DNA from: Acidobacteriota bacterium
GTDB taxonomy: Bacteria > Acidobacteriota > Blastocatellia > Chloracidobacteriales > Chloracidobacteriaceae
NCBI GenBank assembly: GCA_016208495.1
Contig: JACQXX010000102.1
Coordinates: 1 to 41,897, forward strand
DNA: 41,897 nucleotides
Reading direction: 5' to 3'
In this document: positions 8,196-16,662 of the stretch, in pieces
Numbering within the stretch: the stretch's first letter is position 1
Layout: each line of letters opens with the position of its first letter
The notes under the pieces: generated by a model
Seen by the model: the letters and a program-made list of their open reading frames with translations, nothing else
What the model was told of the DNA's origin: nothing
Databases searched by the model: none
Position numbers and translations under genes: made by a program

Positions 8196-9140
8196 ATGGC
8201 ATCCTTGTTGAAAAAATTTCTCTTCACGGCCACTCTCACAACCGTGATGCTCGTTGCCGTCGGGCTTTTGGGGACCACAGCAAAGGCTCAAACTCCAGAA
8301 AGCCCGGTCTCATTGCCGGTTGCTTCAGAATACACAATGGCCTGTGCCGGGTATATTGCTTCCGGACCTGCATCTGAAGAAATTCAAATTGTTGGTGCGG
8401 ACCGCGAATCTGAGCACGATATGTTCGCCGATGGCGACATTGTCTACCTCAACAAAGGCCGTGGGAGCAATGTTCAGCTTGGAGCTGAATACCAGATTGT
8501 TCGCAACATTGGCCCCGTCAAGGATTTTAAAGGTGGAAAGGTTGTCGGAACGCTGATTTATGAATTAGGTCTTTTGCGGGTCATCGCTTTGCAAGACAAT
8601 ACTGCCACGGCCCAAATCAAAGTTGCCTGCCGGCCAATTAGTTTTGGGGATGCGGCTGTTCCCTACGACAAAAAAGTTTCACCCACCCCTCGGCCTTATA
8701 AGCCACTCTCTGTCGCTGGTACCCCAACCGGACGAACGTCAGGTCAAATTTTAGCAGCGCCGGATAACCGGGAATTTTTGGCCCAAAATGATATTGTGTA
8801 CCTCAATATCGGTGCTGACAATGGGGTCAAGGTTGGTGATTACCTGACGATTTACCGCCGATTGGGCAGTGATGGAATTACCAGGTTTCGCGATGACCGG
8901 GTTGGTTCACCCCGCCGGAGAGACTACTCCAGTGATCGCTACAACAGCCGTGACAATACCTCGATTGCAACGGTAACCAAACCAAAGCCCCAAATTATTG
9001 AACAGGTACCTCGAAACACGCTCCCACGAGCATTGATTGGTGAAGTTGTCATTGTGCGGGTTGAGGCAAATGCTGCCACCGCGATCATTACCCGAACCAC
9101 TCGTGAAGCGTACCCTGGTGATTTCGTCGAACTCCAATAA
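8196..9140 (+). CDS. Secreted protein with two similar beta-rich modules
   Basis: A 314-aa exported protein. Residues 1-31 form a Sec signal peptide (KK, hydrophobic stretch, cleavage after AKA). Two related modules follow: DIVYLNKGRGSNVQLGAEYQ with GTLIYELGLLRVI (about 85-145), and DIVYLNIGADNGVKVGDYLT (about 195-225) with ALIGEVVIVRVEANAATAII ending YPGDFVEL. The form 'DIVYLN-G...VGD-Y' followed by 'G-L/V...ATA-I' resembles FlgT C-terminal or other SH3-like cell-envelope modules, but no family can be named safely. A basic Arg/Asp/Ser/Tyr-rich loop (about 235-255) sits within the second module. The strong GGAGG at 8182-8186 fixes the ATG start. The gene ends in a clear intrinsic terminator. 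Confidence 0.88.
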   Translation: MASLLKKFLFTATLTTVMLVAVGLLGTTAKAQTPESPVSLPVASEYTMACAGYIASGPASEEIQIVGADRESEHDMFADGDIVYLNKGRGSNVQLGAEYQIVRNIGPVKDFKGGKVVGTLIYELGLLRVIALQDNTATAQIKVACRPISFGDAAVPYDKKVSPTPRPYKPLSVAGTPTGRTSGQILAAPDNREFLAQNDIVYLNIGADNGVKVGDYLTIYRRLGSDGITRFRDDRVGSPRRRDYSSDRYNSRDNTSIATVTKPKPQIIEQVPRNTLPRALIGEVVIVRVEANAATAIITRTTREAYPGDFVELQ

Positions 9141-9169
9141 CTCCATTGTTCTCCACCAATCCAAATTGT

Positions 9170-9208
9170 GCCTGCCAGTGCGATGTACTGGCAGGCTTTT
9201 TCTTTTTG
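9170..9208 (+). terminator. Rho-independent terminator
   Basis: A perfect 10-bp stem (GCCTGCCAGT at 9170-9179 with ACTGGCAGGC at 9187-9196) with a 7-nt loop, followed by TTTTTCTTTTT. It lies 30 bp after the stop of the secreted two-module protein and before typA. Confidence 0.92.
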
Positions 9209-9328
9209 GAAAGCCCCTCACCCCTTTCTGGAATTTGGTATGGCCTTTCCAGCCAAGTTACGTTACCCTGACCAGTTTTGCTGTTTCATCCAAATTTTAA
9301 CCCCATTGAATTGTAAAAGGTGAATGTT

Positions 9329-11149
9329 GTGAAAGTACGTCAGGACCTTCGGAATGTCGCGATTATTGCCCACGTAGACCATGGCAAGACCACGTTGGTT
9401 GATTCCATGCTCAAGCAATCAGGACTCTTCCGCTCGAATGAACGAATTATTGACCGCGTCATGGACAATATGGATCTGGAACGCGAACGCGGCATCACGA
9501 TCATGGCCAAAAATACGTCGGTTGAGTATCACGGTGTCAAAATCAATATCCTCGACACCCCAGGCCACTCTGATTTTGGCGGCGAAGTGCAGCGCATTCT
9601 CAAAATGGTGGATGGCGTGATGTTGCTGGTGGACGCTTCGGAGGGGCCGCTTCCGCAAACGCGATATGTGCTTTCCAAAGCCCTGGAACAAAATCTGAAA
9701 TCAATTGTGGTGATCAACAAAATTGACCGCCAGGATGCCCGTCCCCAGGAAGTGGTCAATGAAGTGTATGACCTGTTTATTGACCTCGATGCCAATGACG
9801 ACCAGATTGATTTTCCAATTATCTATGCCATTGCGCGGGATGGAATGGCGAAACTAAGCCTGGAGGAAGAGGGCAATGATTTGCGCCCGCTCTTTGAACA
9901 AATCATCAAAACGATTCCGCCGCCCCCAGATCGCCGCGAAGAGCCGCTCCAGGTGTTGGTGACCAATATTGCCTATGACGAATATGTTGGAAGACTCGGA
10001 ACCGGGCGAATTGTGGCTGGCGAAATCAAAATGGGCGATCAAGTGATGCTCATCAAACGGGATCGGCAGATGGAACGCCATAAAATCACCCAGTTGTACA
10101 CTTTTGACGGGTTGAAACGGGTTTCGTGTGACCGCGCTGGCGCCGGCGATATCATTGCGGTTGCAGGGATCGAAGCGATCAACATCGGTGAAACCATTGC
10201 TTCGGTGGAAAATCCGATTCCGCTGCCGCTGATCCAGATTGACGAACCGACCATCTCGATGATCTTTTCAGTCAATAATTCACCGTTTTCTGGAAGAGAT
10301 GGGAAGTATGTGACCTCACGTCAGTTACGCGAACGGCTGTATAAAGAGACATTGGGGAATGTTTCGATCCGCGTGGATGACACCGACTCTCCGGAAAGTC
10401 TGAAGGTCTCGGGACGAGGCGAACTCCAGCTTTCGATTTTGATTGAAATGATGCGCCGCGAAGGGTACGAAATGCAGGTCTCAAAGCCCGAAGTGGTCAT
10501 CCGGTTTGAAGACGGCATCAAAAAAGAACCCATCGAACTGGCCGTGATTGACTGTCCCGATACCTTTATTGGTGTGGTGACGGAAGCAATGGGCCGCCGA
10601 AAAGGCAATATGACCAAGATGGTCAACCACGGTACGGGTCGAGTTCGCATGGAATTTGAAATTCCTTCACGTGGCTTGATCGGATTTCGCTCGGAATTTC
10701 TGACCAATACCAAAGGAACAGGCATTCTCAATACTCTGTTTCTCAAATGGGGTGAATGGTCAGGTGCGATTACGACTCGCCTGACCGGCGCTCTGGTGGC
10801 TGACCGTTCTGGGGAAGCAACTGCCTATGCCTTGTATGGGTTACAGGAACGCGGCGAATTGTTCATCCGACCGCAAACCCCAGTTTACGAAGGCATGGTC
10901 GTGGGTGAAAACTCCCGCGAAGTGGATCTGGACGTCAACGTAGTTCGGGAAAAGAAACTGACCAATATGCGGGCTTCCACTTCGGATGAAGCCATCCGCC
11001 TGATTCCATTTCGTGAATTGTCGCTTGAACAGGCACTCGAATTTATCCGGGATGATGAACTGGTGGAAATTACTCCGGCGGCGATTCGGATTCGGAAACG
11101 AGTCCTGGCTGCCAATATGCGTCCCAAACGAAAGAGTGAAGAGTCTTGA
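9329..11149 (+). CDS. typA: Ribosome-associated GTPase TypA/BipA
   Basis: Translational GTPase of the EF-G family that associates with ribosomes and supports 50S assembly and stress growth. G1 AHVDHGKTT, switch [15 protein letters not shown]4 [15 protein letters not shown] in switch I, and the BipA-specific C-terminus ([56 protein letters not shown]) are all present over about 606 aa, the family's usual length. The frame also opens at GTG 9320, but an AAAAGG ribosome-binding site at 9315-9320 is better spaced for GTG 9329, which gives [17 protein letters not shown] as commonly seen. It is transcribed separately from the upstream gene, judging by the terminator at 9170-9208. Confidence 0.95.
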   Translation: MKVRQDLRNVAIIAHVDHGKTTLVDSMLKQSGLFRSNERIIDRVMDNMDLERERGITIMAKNTSVEYHGVKINILDTPGHSDFGGEVQRILKMVDGVMLLVDASEGPLPQTRYVLSKALEQNLKSIVVINKIDRQDARPQEVVNEVYDLFIDLDANDDQIDFPIIYAIARDGMAKLSLEEEGNDLRPLFEQIIKTIPPPPDRREEPLQVLVTNIAYDEYVGRLGTGRIVAGEIKMGDQVMLIKRDRQMERHKITQLYTFDGLKRVSCDRAGAGDIIAVAGIEAINIGETIASVENPIPLPLIQIDEPTISMIFSVNNSPFSGRDGKYVTSRQLRERLYKETLGNVSIRVDDTDSPESLKVSGRGELQLSILIEMMRREGYEMQVSKPEVVIRFEDGIKKEPIELAVIDCPDTFIGVVTEAMGRRKGNMTKMVNHGTGRVRMEFEIPSRGLIGFRSEFLTNTKGTGILNTLFLKWGEWSGAITTRLTGALVADRSGEATAYALYGLQERGELFIRPQTPVYEGMVVGENSREVDLDVNVVREKKLTNMRASTSDEAIRLIPFRELSLEQALEFIRDDELVEITPAAIRIRKRVLAANMRPKRKSEES

Positions 11150-11156
11150 ACCTCCC

Positions 11157-11190
11157 CGCCCTACCGCTGCGCGGTTGAGGACAGGGCTTT
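11157..11190 (+). terminator. Possible typA terminator or hairpin
   Basis: GCCCT and AGGGC near the ends enclose an ACCGC-TGC-GCGGT mini-hairpin, followed by a T-rich stretch (TTTCTCGCATTTTTT). The stem is interrupted, so this is only a probable terminator, about 10 bp after the typA stop codon. Confidence 0.45.
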
Positions 11191-11323
11191 CTCGCATTTT
11201 TTCTGGTAAAGAGCTAACTAATCACCGGATACAGGTGCAACTTGAGAAAAATTTGAGCTTTTCTTGAGGACAAAATAAAAGCCAACCCGGTATTGTCACT
11301 GCCGAACTACTTCACCGTAGAAC

Positions 11324-11360
11324 TCTGGTTGACGGAGAATGCGAACCACCGTCAACCAGA
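11324..11360. repeat. Perfect 12-bp hairpin
   Basis: TCTGGTTGACGG (11324-11335) is exactly complementary to CCGTCAACCAGA (11349-11360) with a 13-nt loop. No U-tract follows directly, so terminator function is doubtful; role unknown. Confidence 0.7.
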
Positions 11361-11667
11361 TCACTTTCTTTCATCAAAACCCCGAAGACCCATTGGCCTC
11401 TCTCCCCTCAATTTCCCACCTCACCCGTTCAAAGAAGCTTCCCAACCTGATTCGCTTCCATTGCTTTCATTGATGTCCAAAACCACTGGCAACGGAGGTG
11501 ACCTCCTGCTTCGACAGGGGATTTACCTGTGGAATCAGTCAATCATTTTGACGCTGCGGCTGTGAACGTGGTATCGTGGGGCGTCAATAATTCAATCCAA
11601 TTACAATTTGCAGGGTTTTTCACATCAAGGGTTTTCCAAAGGGATTATCGAGCCGGGGAGGTTTTTA

Positions 11668-11695
11668 AACGATAAGTCTCTTTTTGCTTATCGTT
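11668..11695 (+). promoter_or_regulatory. 9-bp hairpin in the leader of the 55-aa ORF
   Basis: AACGATAAG (11668-11676) pairs exactly with CTTATCGTT (11687-11695) around a 10-nt U-rich loop. It lies about 75 bp upstream of the small ORF start. It could be a protein-binding palindrome in DNA or a leader hairpin in RNA. Confidence 0.45.
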
Positions 11696-11770
11696 CGTTG
11701 GCGCCGACCACGACTAAACTCCTTGTTTGGTCAAGCTCAAACCATTGAAAAATAAAGATTTGAGGATTGT

Positions 11771-11938
11771 ATGGTAAAAAAAATCGGTGTATGCGTCTGG
11801 ATTGCCTGCCTGACCTGCGTGGTTGGCCAGCCGGTGGTTGAACTGAGCCACCATATTGCCAAGCCGGGACATATTGCGAAACCAGGTCATATTGTGCGAC
11901 CAATCACTGGATCTTCACTTCTGGAGATGCAGTCCTAG
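11771..11938 (+). CDS. Small secreted protein with KPGHI repeats (55 aa)
   Basis: A short ORF of 55 codons: a basic start (MVKK), a hydrophobic Cys-containing stretch (about residues 5-19, like a signal peptide or membrane anchor) and then the tandem hexapeptide AKPGHI twice (residues 30-41), ending VRPITGSSLLEMQS. A GAGG at 11762-11765 gives a plausible ribosome-binding site. Its reality is supported by the next gene, 49 bp downstream on the same strand, which encodes three copies of nearly the same hexapeptide (QKPGHI). Both products look exported. The family is not one I recognise. It could be a secreted peptide, a partner of the downstream propeller protein, or a truncated relative of it. 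Confidence 0.6.
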   Translation: MVKKIGVCVWIACLTCVVGQPVVELSHHIAKPGHIAKPGHIVRPITGSSLLEMQS

Positions 11939-11987
11939 TGCATCTGGCGGGCTGGTCCCGCGAGCAAGAGTGGGCATTGGGGGGAAC

Positions 11988-13352
11988 ATGCGAAAATATT
12001 TAGCTTCGCTTCTATTTCTATTGAGTTTGCTGACGGTTTATGTGCCGTTGCCGTCGGTTGACGCCGATCAGGCTGGTGTGACGGCCAATGTCGAAGTCTT
12101 GATGCCGGGCGGGTTGTTGGAACGAACCAACACGGTGGCCTATACCGCCAATGGTCGCTATGGGGTCATTGCTTCAGCTCAGGCCCGACCTGGGGATACC
12201 GACCCTCATTCCGGGCAATATGCCTATGCGTTTGATGCTTTAACCGGCGCGATTACCGATCAATACTGGTTGGGGCCAACACCGAGCCGAACCGTCCTGC
12301 ATAAACTTACTTCACAGGTGGCTATTGTTCACCAAAGCAAAGAGCCGGAAACCTTTGGGGCTGGGTGCATCAGTCTGATTGCGATTGATGGGGCTGGCCA
12401 ATTTAACCAATCACCACATCTCAATTCACTGCTACCAGAACCGATCCAGGTTCTTCTGCCTGCGTGTGGAAATCCAGACCAGTATTCATCTGAAATTTTG
12501 GATGAAATCTGGATGCATCCACAAACACCAGTTGCGATTGTTTCAAACAAAGCCTCGTTGTTTGCTGTCAGCCTGACTGACGGCACGATTTTGAATCGAA
12601 TCGAAATGATTCCCCCCGACTTGTTTGAAGAAGGGTGGCGAATTTCCGATTTTGACGTCAACGTTCAAACTGGTCGAATTGCCGTCTTGAAGCGGTCAAA
12701 TGATGAACGATTTAGCCTGAGCTTTGTGCGGTATACCCATCCCGGCAGCTTTACATTTTTGGGTGAAACTCTGCGGGTGGTGGATATTATTGGCGACCAG
12801 AGCAACGTCGCTTTCAATGAAGATGGTACTGAGGCTTTTGTCGCCGCCAGTGGGTCTGGGTCGCTGTATCGGTTTACGTTGCAAGGCATTCGGATTTCAA
12901 CCTTCCGCCTGCCGTTTATGCAGGCCGAAAGCAGTGCCGAAGCCGAGGCGACGCCACTGATTGTGTTATCACTGGCCAATAGTACCCGTCTGGCAATTCA
13001 AAAACCGGGTCACATCCAAAAACCAGGTCACATCCAAAAACCAGGGCATATCACGCTGATCAATGATACCAAAGGCACGATTAGCTTTGTGGCTGAACAG
13101 ACTTTTTCGTCAGCCTTGACCAATTTATCTTTTGATCGGACTGGAAACCTGGGATTTGTCGGTACACTCAACGGCGAGGTTTTCCAATTCTCGTCCTTTG
13201 ATGGGCAATTCACCCAAATGCCGATGGGTCTGCAAGATGCCATCAGTCTAACCTATGACGATACACATCAACGGTTAAGCATTGGCACAAATCTGGCACA
13301 AGCTTCGGATGGCACTCCGGTCAGTGCCGTTCGCCTGGTTGACGTCCAGTAA
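11988..13352 (+). CDS. Secreted beta-propeller-like protein with QKPGHI repeats
   Basis: A 454-aa exported protein of unknown function. The signal peptide is MRKYLASLLFLLSLLTVYVP (residues 1-20) with likely cleavage near VDA (26). The mature part has repeated blade-like units (NTVAYTANGRYGVIASA, AYAFDALTGAITDQYW, NVAFNEDGTEAFVAASGSGSLYRF, LSFDRTGNLGFVGTLNGEVFQF), typical of WD40/YVTN-like propellers that report values. An insertion at residues 338-355 (bases 12999-13052) holds three perfect QKPGHI hexapeptides, encoded by an 18-bp tandem repeat. The frame opens earlier at 11856, overlapping the 55-aa ORF, but ATG 11988 has a GGGGGG tract just upstream and leads straight into the signal peptide. 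Confidence 0.82.
   Translation: MRKYLASLLFLLSLLTVYVPLPSVDADQAGVTANVEVLMPGGLLERTNTVAYTANGRYGVIASAQARPGDTDPHSGQYAYAFDALTGAITDQYWLGPTPSRTVLHKLTSQVAIVHQSKEPETFGAGCISLIAIDGAGQFNQSPHLNSLLPEPIQVLLPACGNPDQYSSEILDEIWMHPQTPVAIVSNKASLFAVSLTDGTILNRIEMIPPDLFEEGWRISDFDVNVQTGRIAVLKRSNDERFSLSFVRYTHPGSFTFLGETLRVVDIIGDQSNVAFNEDGTEAFVAASGSGSLYRFTLQGIRISTFRLPFMQAESSAEAEATPLIVLSLANSTRLAIQKPGHIQKPGHIQKPGHITLINDTKGTISFVAEQTFSSALTNLSFDRTGNLGFVGTLNGEVFQFSSFDGQFTQMPMGLQDAISLTYDDTHQRLSIGTNLAQASDGTPVSAVRLVDVQ
12999..13052 (+). repeat. 18-bp in-frame tandem repeat, 3 copies
   Basis: Three copies of CAAAAACCRGGKCAYATC encode QKPGHI three times inside the propeller-like protein. The upstream 55-aa ORF carries two diverged copies (AKPGHI, about 11858-11893). 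Confidence 0.9.
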
Positions 13353-13485
13353 ATTGAATCAATTCCTTTGAGTTTTGGACTCCGCTTCTCTGACCACGAT
13401 GGTTGGCCGGGAACGGGTTTCAAAACTCAAATTTATTTTGTAGAAGCTCAGGTTCCGGCATTCCAAAAATAGAAAAAATTCAGTT

Positions 13486-14361
13486 ATGTCGTTCTGCCGA
13501 TTGATTTTCGTGGTTACCCTGGTTTTGACGGCCTGTGTCCAGGTTGGTGCTGGCGTCCCCCAGCGACACACACTGACGGGTGATATTCGGGTCCATCCTC
13601 AAGTTCAGTCCAGTTTTTTATCCCAAAATCGGGACATCCTGGTGTATTTGCCTCCCAATTATGAAAAGCACACCACCAAGCGGTACCCGGTTCTGTACAT
13701 GCATGATGGCCAAAACCTCTTTGACGGCGCGACGTCGTTTATTCCCGGCGCTGAATGGCGAGTTGATGAAACCGCTCAGGCACTGATCACTGCCGGCCAG
13801 ATTCGACCCGTCATTATTGTGGCCATCTACAACACTCGGGATCGAATTGCCGAATACACACCAACTCCGGATCCAGAATACCCCAATGGGGGCAAAGCTG
13901 ATCTCTATGCCCGAATGCTGGTTGAGGAAGTAAAACCCTTCATTGATCGAACCTATCGGACCAAACCGGATGCCTGTAACACCGCGCTGGCAGGTTCCTC
14001 GCTGGGTGGTTTGGTTTCATTGCATATCAGCTTGAAATATCCGGGCACCTTTGGGCGAGTTGCCGTGATTTCTCCATCTGTTTGGTGGGATAATCGGGTC
14101 ATCGTGAACGAAGTTTCAGCTTTGCCTGCCCGGTTACCATTCAGAATTTGGCTTGACATCGGGACACAAGAAAGCACCAGCAGCATACCGAACGTGAGGC
14201 TTTTGCGTGATACCTTGATTGGCAAAGGCTGGATGCTCAACCAGGATCTGAAGTATCTTGAAGCAGAAGGCGCCAGACACAACGAAAGTGCCTGGGCACT
14301 CCGAGTCGAACCTATCTTGAAATTTCTATTTGGACCTGGAAGCACCAAGTTGAGGTGTTAG
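13486..14361 (+). CDS. Putative esterase (esterase D / enterochelin esterase-like alpha/beta hydrolase)
   Basis: A 291-aa alpha/beta hydrolase of the 'putative esterase' family (PF00756-like). Seen: RDILVYLPPNYE and YPVLYMHDGQNLFD (about 50-80), the nucleophile elbow GSSLGG (170-175, Ser172), SPSVWWDN, an IWLDIGTQE strand supplying an acidic residue, and a late ARHNESAWALRVEPILKFLF with the likely catalytic histidine. The N-terminus is hydrophobic and contains LTAC (Cys17), matching a lipobox, so it may be a lipoprotein in the periplasm or outer membrane. The substrate cannot be read from the sequence; this family includes siderophore esterases, acyltransferases and xylan esterases. It follows the propeller gene by 133 bp; ATG 13486 has no strong Shine-Dalgarno. 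Confidence 0.88.
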   Translation: MSFCRLIFVVTLVLTACVQVGAGVPQRHTLTGDIRVHPQVQSSFLSQNRDILVYLPPNYEKHTTKRYPVLYMHDGQNLFDGATSFIPGAEWRVDETAQALITAGQIRPVIIVAIYNTRDRIAEYTPTPDPEYPNGGKADLYARMLVEEVKPFIDRTYRTKPDACNTALAGSSLGGLVSLHISLKYPGTFGRVAVISPSVWWDNRVIVNEVSALPARLPFRIWLDIGTQESTSSIPNVRLLRDTLIGKGWMLNQDLKYLEAEGARHNESAWALRVEPILKFLFGPGSTKLRC

Positions 14362-14426
14362 GAGGATGAGAACTGGGGGTTTTGAAACCCAACCTTCAAA
14401 AGAAAACCCTGAACCCGGAGGGGACT

Positions 14427-14762
14427 ATGGCTATTAAACCAACTGATGCAAAAAAACTCGCCGACCAGTTTAACACCCGTGAGCTTTCACATTTGATCGA
14501 AGTCTCGGATGAACTGATGCGTGTGGTGATGGAAGCTGGAGAATTTGACAAGGCTGAAGGCGCTGCCCAGGCAGCGGCGGAAATGTCGGCGGCACTGGTG
14601 GTTCGCAAAGAGGGCGGGGTGCGTGAACTTGCCCGCCGGGTGCGCGACCGTGTCACAGAGGACAAAACCGCACCCGGGGTTGAGGCTCAACCAGCCGAAA
14701 CCCAACCGGAGTTCAAAGCTGCTGACACCGATCCACCTGGAGAACCCCAACCTGCAAGCTGA
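14427..14762 (+). CDS. Small Ala/Glu-rich conserved hypothetical protein
   Basis: A 111-aa protein beginning MAIKPTDAKKLADQFNTREL. Residues 1-80 are predicted helical (EVSDELMRVVMEAGEFDKAEGAAQAAAEMSAALV, then RELARRVRDRV) and the tail is Pro/Glu/Gln-rich and probably disordered. No signal peptide or known motif. GGAGGGG at 14417-14423 places the start at ATG 14427, although the frame is open from 14382. It lies 65 bp after the esterase gene on the same strand and may share its transcript. Function unknown. Confidence 0.7.
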   Translation: MAIKPTDAKKLADQFNTRELSHLIEVSDELMRVVMEAGEFDKAEGAAQAAAEMSAALVVRKEGGVRELARRVRDRVTEDKTAPGVEAQPAETQPEFKAADTDPPGEPQPAS

Positions 14763-14764
14763 AG

Positions 14765-14940
14765 ACATTGATTGGGCTGAAGACATTGGGCTAGGGGCTG
14801 AGGGCTGAAGAAGTTGGGCTGAAGAACTGGGTTTATTTCATCCCCCATCCCTTCAATCGCTCCGAGCTTGCGAGTCTTCATCCCCAAGCCCTGAGCCCGT
14901 CTTCTTCAGCCCGATGTCTTCAGCCCAACATTTTCCTCCC
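14765..14940. repeat. Intergenic repeat element with GGGCTGA/CTTCAGCCC arms, copy 2
   Basis: Second copy, inverted relative to 6515-6715. The core GCTCCGAGCTTGCGAGTCTT (14860-14879) is the reverse complement of the core in the first copy, flanked by CATCCC words. GGGCTGAAGA words on the left pair with TCTTCAGCCC words on the right. The element runs up to the start of hutI and overlaps its upstream alternative start. Confidence 0.8.
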
Positions 14941-14946
14941 CAACCT

Positions 14947-16203
14947 ATGACTGAACATCTCTGGATCAATGCTGCCCAACTTGCTACCCCAACCGGTTCA
15001 CCAGCGTGCGGTGCCGGACCGATGAATACCTTGCAAATAATTGAAAATGCTGCCGTTTTAGTTCGTGATGGAAAGATTGCGGCGCTTGGGGCGACTGATG
15101 AAGTCCGGAAAATCACTTCGGAACAAGCCGAACTTCACGATGTCGGCGGGCTGACGATTGTACCTGGGCTGGTTGACGCTCATACCCATCCGGTCTTTGC
15201 TGGAACACGGGCGGATGAGTATGAACAGCGAATTTTGGGGAAGACCTACAAGGAAATCTCGGCGGCGGGCGGGGGGATACGGCGTTCGGTTCGGTTGACA
15301 CGAGCCGCAACCGAAGATCAATTAACCGAACTGGCCATCCACCGGGCCAGGTCTTTTGTGTCGCACGGAACGACAACCATTGAAGGAAAAAGTGGTTATG
15401 GGCTCTCGCTCGAAGATGAACTCAAGCTCCTGCGAGTCCTTCGGACGATGAATCAAACCACGCCGCTGGAAGTAGTTCCTACATTTCTCGGTGCCCACGA
15501 AATCCCCGATGAATACCGCGAGCGGCGTGATGAATATCTGACTTTACTCGTTGAAACCATGCTTCCAGCCGTTGCCAAAGAACACCTGGCGGTCAACTGC
15601 GATATTTTTTGCGAGCCGCATGTGTTTTCACTTGAGGAATCACGGACCTATTTAAAAGCCGCCAAACAGCTTGGATTTGGACTGCGCGTCCATGTTGATC
15701 AACTCACCCGCTCTGGTGGCTCGCAACTGGCTGCTGAACTGGGCGCCGTATCAGCCGATCATCTTGAACAGGCTGAAGAAGAAGAACTCCTGGCGCTCAA
15801 AGAAGCCCGAGTCTTTCCAGTTTTGCTGCCGGGTTCGGTTTTCCACCTGGGATTGAAAAAATATCCGCCTGCCCGCCGCATGATTGAACTGGAACTCCCA
15901 GTTGTACTGGCAACTGATTTTAATCCGGGAAGTTCGCCTTCACTCAGCCTACCAATGGCCATGAGCCTGGCCTGTACTCAGATGCGGATGACACCCGGCG
16001 AAGCCCTCACCGCCTGCACGCTCAATGCTGCCCACAGCCTGGGCCTGGGAGACCGGATTGGTTCGCTTGAAGTTGGGAAGCAGGCCGATTTTGCCGTTTT
16101 TGATGTCACTGATTACCGACAAATTCCTTACTACTTTGGAACGCATCTGGTGCAGGCAACTGTCAAACGCGGGGAAGTTGTGTACTTTAAGACCAGTTTG
16201 TAG
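14947..16203 (+). CDS. hutI: Imidazolonepropionase
   Basis: HutI hydrolyses 4-imidazolone-5-propionate to N-formimino-L-glutamate in histidine degradation; cytoplasmic, Zn/Fe-dependent amidohydrolase. The 418-aa product shows VPGLVDAHTHPVFAGTR (metal-ligand HxH), SAAGGGIRRSVRLTR, SHGTTTIEGKSGYGL, PTFLGAHEIP, RVHVDQL, SADHLEQ, and ATDFNPGSSPSLSLP carrying the catalytic/metal aspartate, in the usual family order. The frame opens at 14914, but that part overlaps the intergenic repeat; ATG 14947 (MTEHLWINAAQLAT) fits the normal N-terminus. Its TAG stop lies within the TAGTCAG heptamers of the next repeat element. No other hut gene is in the window. Confidence 0.94.
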   Translation: MTEHLWINAAQLATPTGSPACGAGPMNTLQIIENAAVLVRDGKIAALGATDEVRKITSEQAELHDVGGLTIVPGLVDAHTHPVFAGTRADEYEQRILGKTYKEISAAGGGIRRSVRLTRAATEDQLTELAIHRARSFVSHGTTTIEGKSGYGLSLEDELKLLRVLRTMNQTTPLEVVPTFLGAHEIPDEYRERRDEYLTLLVETMLPAVAKEHLAVNCDIFCEPHVFSLEESRTYLKAAKQLGFGLRVHVDQLTRSGGSQLAAELGAVSADHLEQAEEEELLALKEARVFPVLLPGSVFHLGLKKYPPARRMIELELPVVLATDFNPGSSPSLSLPMAMSLACTQMRMTPGEALTACTLNAAHSLGLGDRIGSLEVGKQADFAVFDVTDYRQIPYYFGTHLVQATVKRGEVVYFKTSL

Positions 16204-16523
16204 TCAGTAGTCAGTAGTCAGTAATGCCAGTCAAGGGTTGAAGCAGTTTTGGTTTTTAACCTACGAAGTAGGTGACGGCTCGTAGCCCAGGGCGAGTCTT
16301 CGAGCCCTGGGAACCGGTCACTCCCCACTTTTCCCGCCTGGCCAGCCGCCGCCGTGGGCGGCGGCTGGCCAGGCGGGGGAAATCTGGATCTGACCCGCAT
16401 CCGGTGGTAGCGCGTCCAAAGCGACGCTGACCACCGGCTCACCTTACTCCATCCCAACGGGGATGAAAACCAAAAAACACTTCAATCCTTAACTGGCATT
16501 ACTGACTACTGACTACTGACTAC
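16200..16523. repeat. 324-bp inverted-repeat element with internal hairpins
   Basis: 44-bp terminal inverted repeats (16200-16243 and 16480-16523) with only 2 mismatches, built from TACTGAC/GTCAGTA heptamers plus a unique ~20 bp. Inside are several hairpins: CCCAGGGC/GCCCTGGG (about 16285-16310), a perfect 21-bp stem with a 3-nt loop (16333-16353 with 16357-16377), a CCGGTGGT/ACCACCGG stem (about 16401-16437) and CATCCC-AAC-GGGGATG (about 16450-16465). No ORF inside. It looks like a MITE- or REP-type structured element between hutI and the tricorn gene. Confidence 0.9.
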
Positions 16524-16662
16524 AAATCTGGTATTCTCCCCGATTCTATTTTTCACTACCTCTTACACGTTCTAACCCGTCGCAAAATAAGTTGGTTCAA
16601 GGTGCTTTTGAAGAGCGCCTGAATTTTGGCTGCATTGTCAGTCGAGGAGGAGTTCTACCTTC
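16204..16662. other. 459-bp hutI-tricorn intergenic region
   Basis: Occupied to 16523 by the inverted-repeat element; 16524-16662 is the leader of the tricorn-like gene and ends in a strong AGGAGGAG ribosome-binding site. No gene is seen. Confidence 0.6.

Larger units (their letters stand above)
11150..11770. other. 621-bp gap after typA with several hairpins
   Basis: No protein gene is supported. It contains a GC-rich hairpin just after typA (11157-11190), a perfect 12-bp stem at 11324-11360 and a perfect 9-bp stem at 11668-11695 that precedes the small secreted ORF. The last could be part of a 5' leader; I could not match it to a known riboswitch. Confidence 0.55.

Noticed and set aside
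11293-11565. 90-codon frame after typA
   Set aside because: It crosses a perfect 12-bp hairpin, has no plausible start signal and no protein-like features.
11641-11770. Leader before the 55-aa ORF considered as a cyclic-di-GMP riboswitch
   Set aside because: A CAAACCATTGAAA-like word is present, but the paired GEMM core and tetraloop receptor could not be found.
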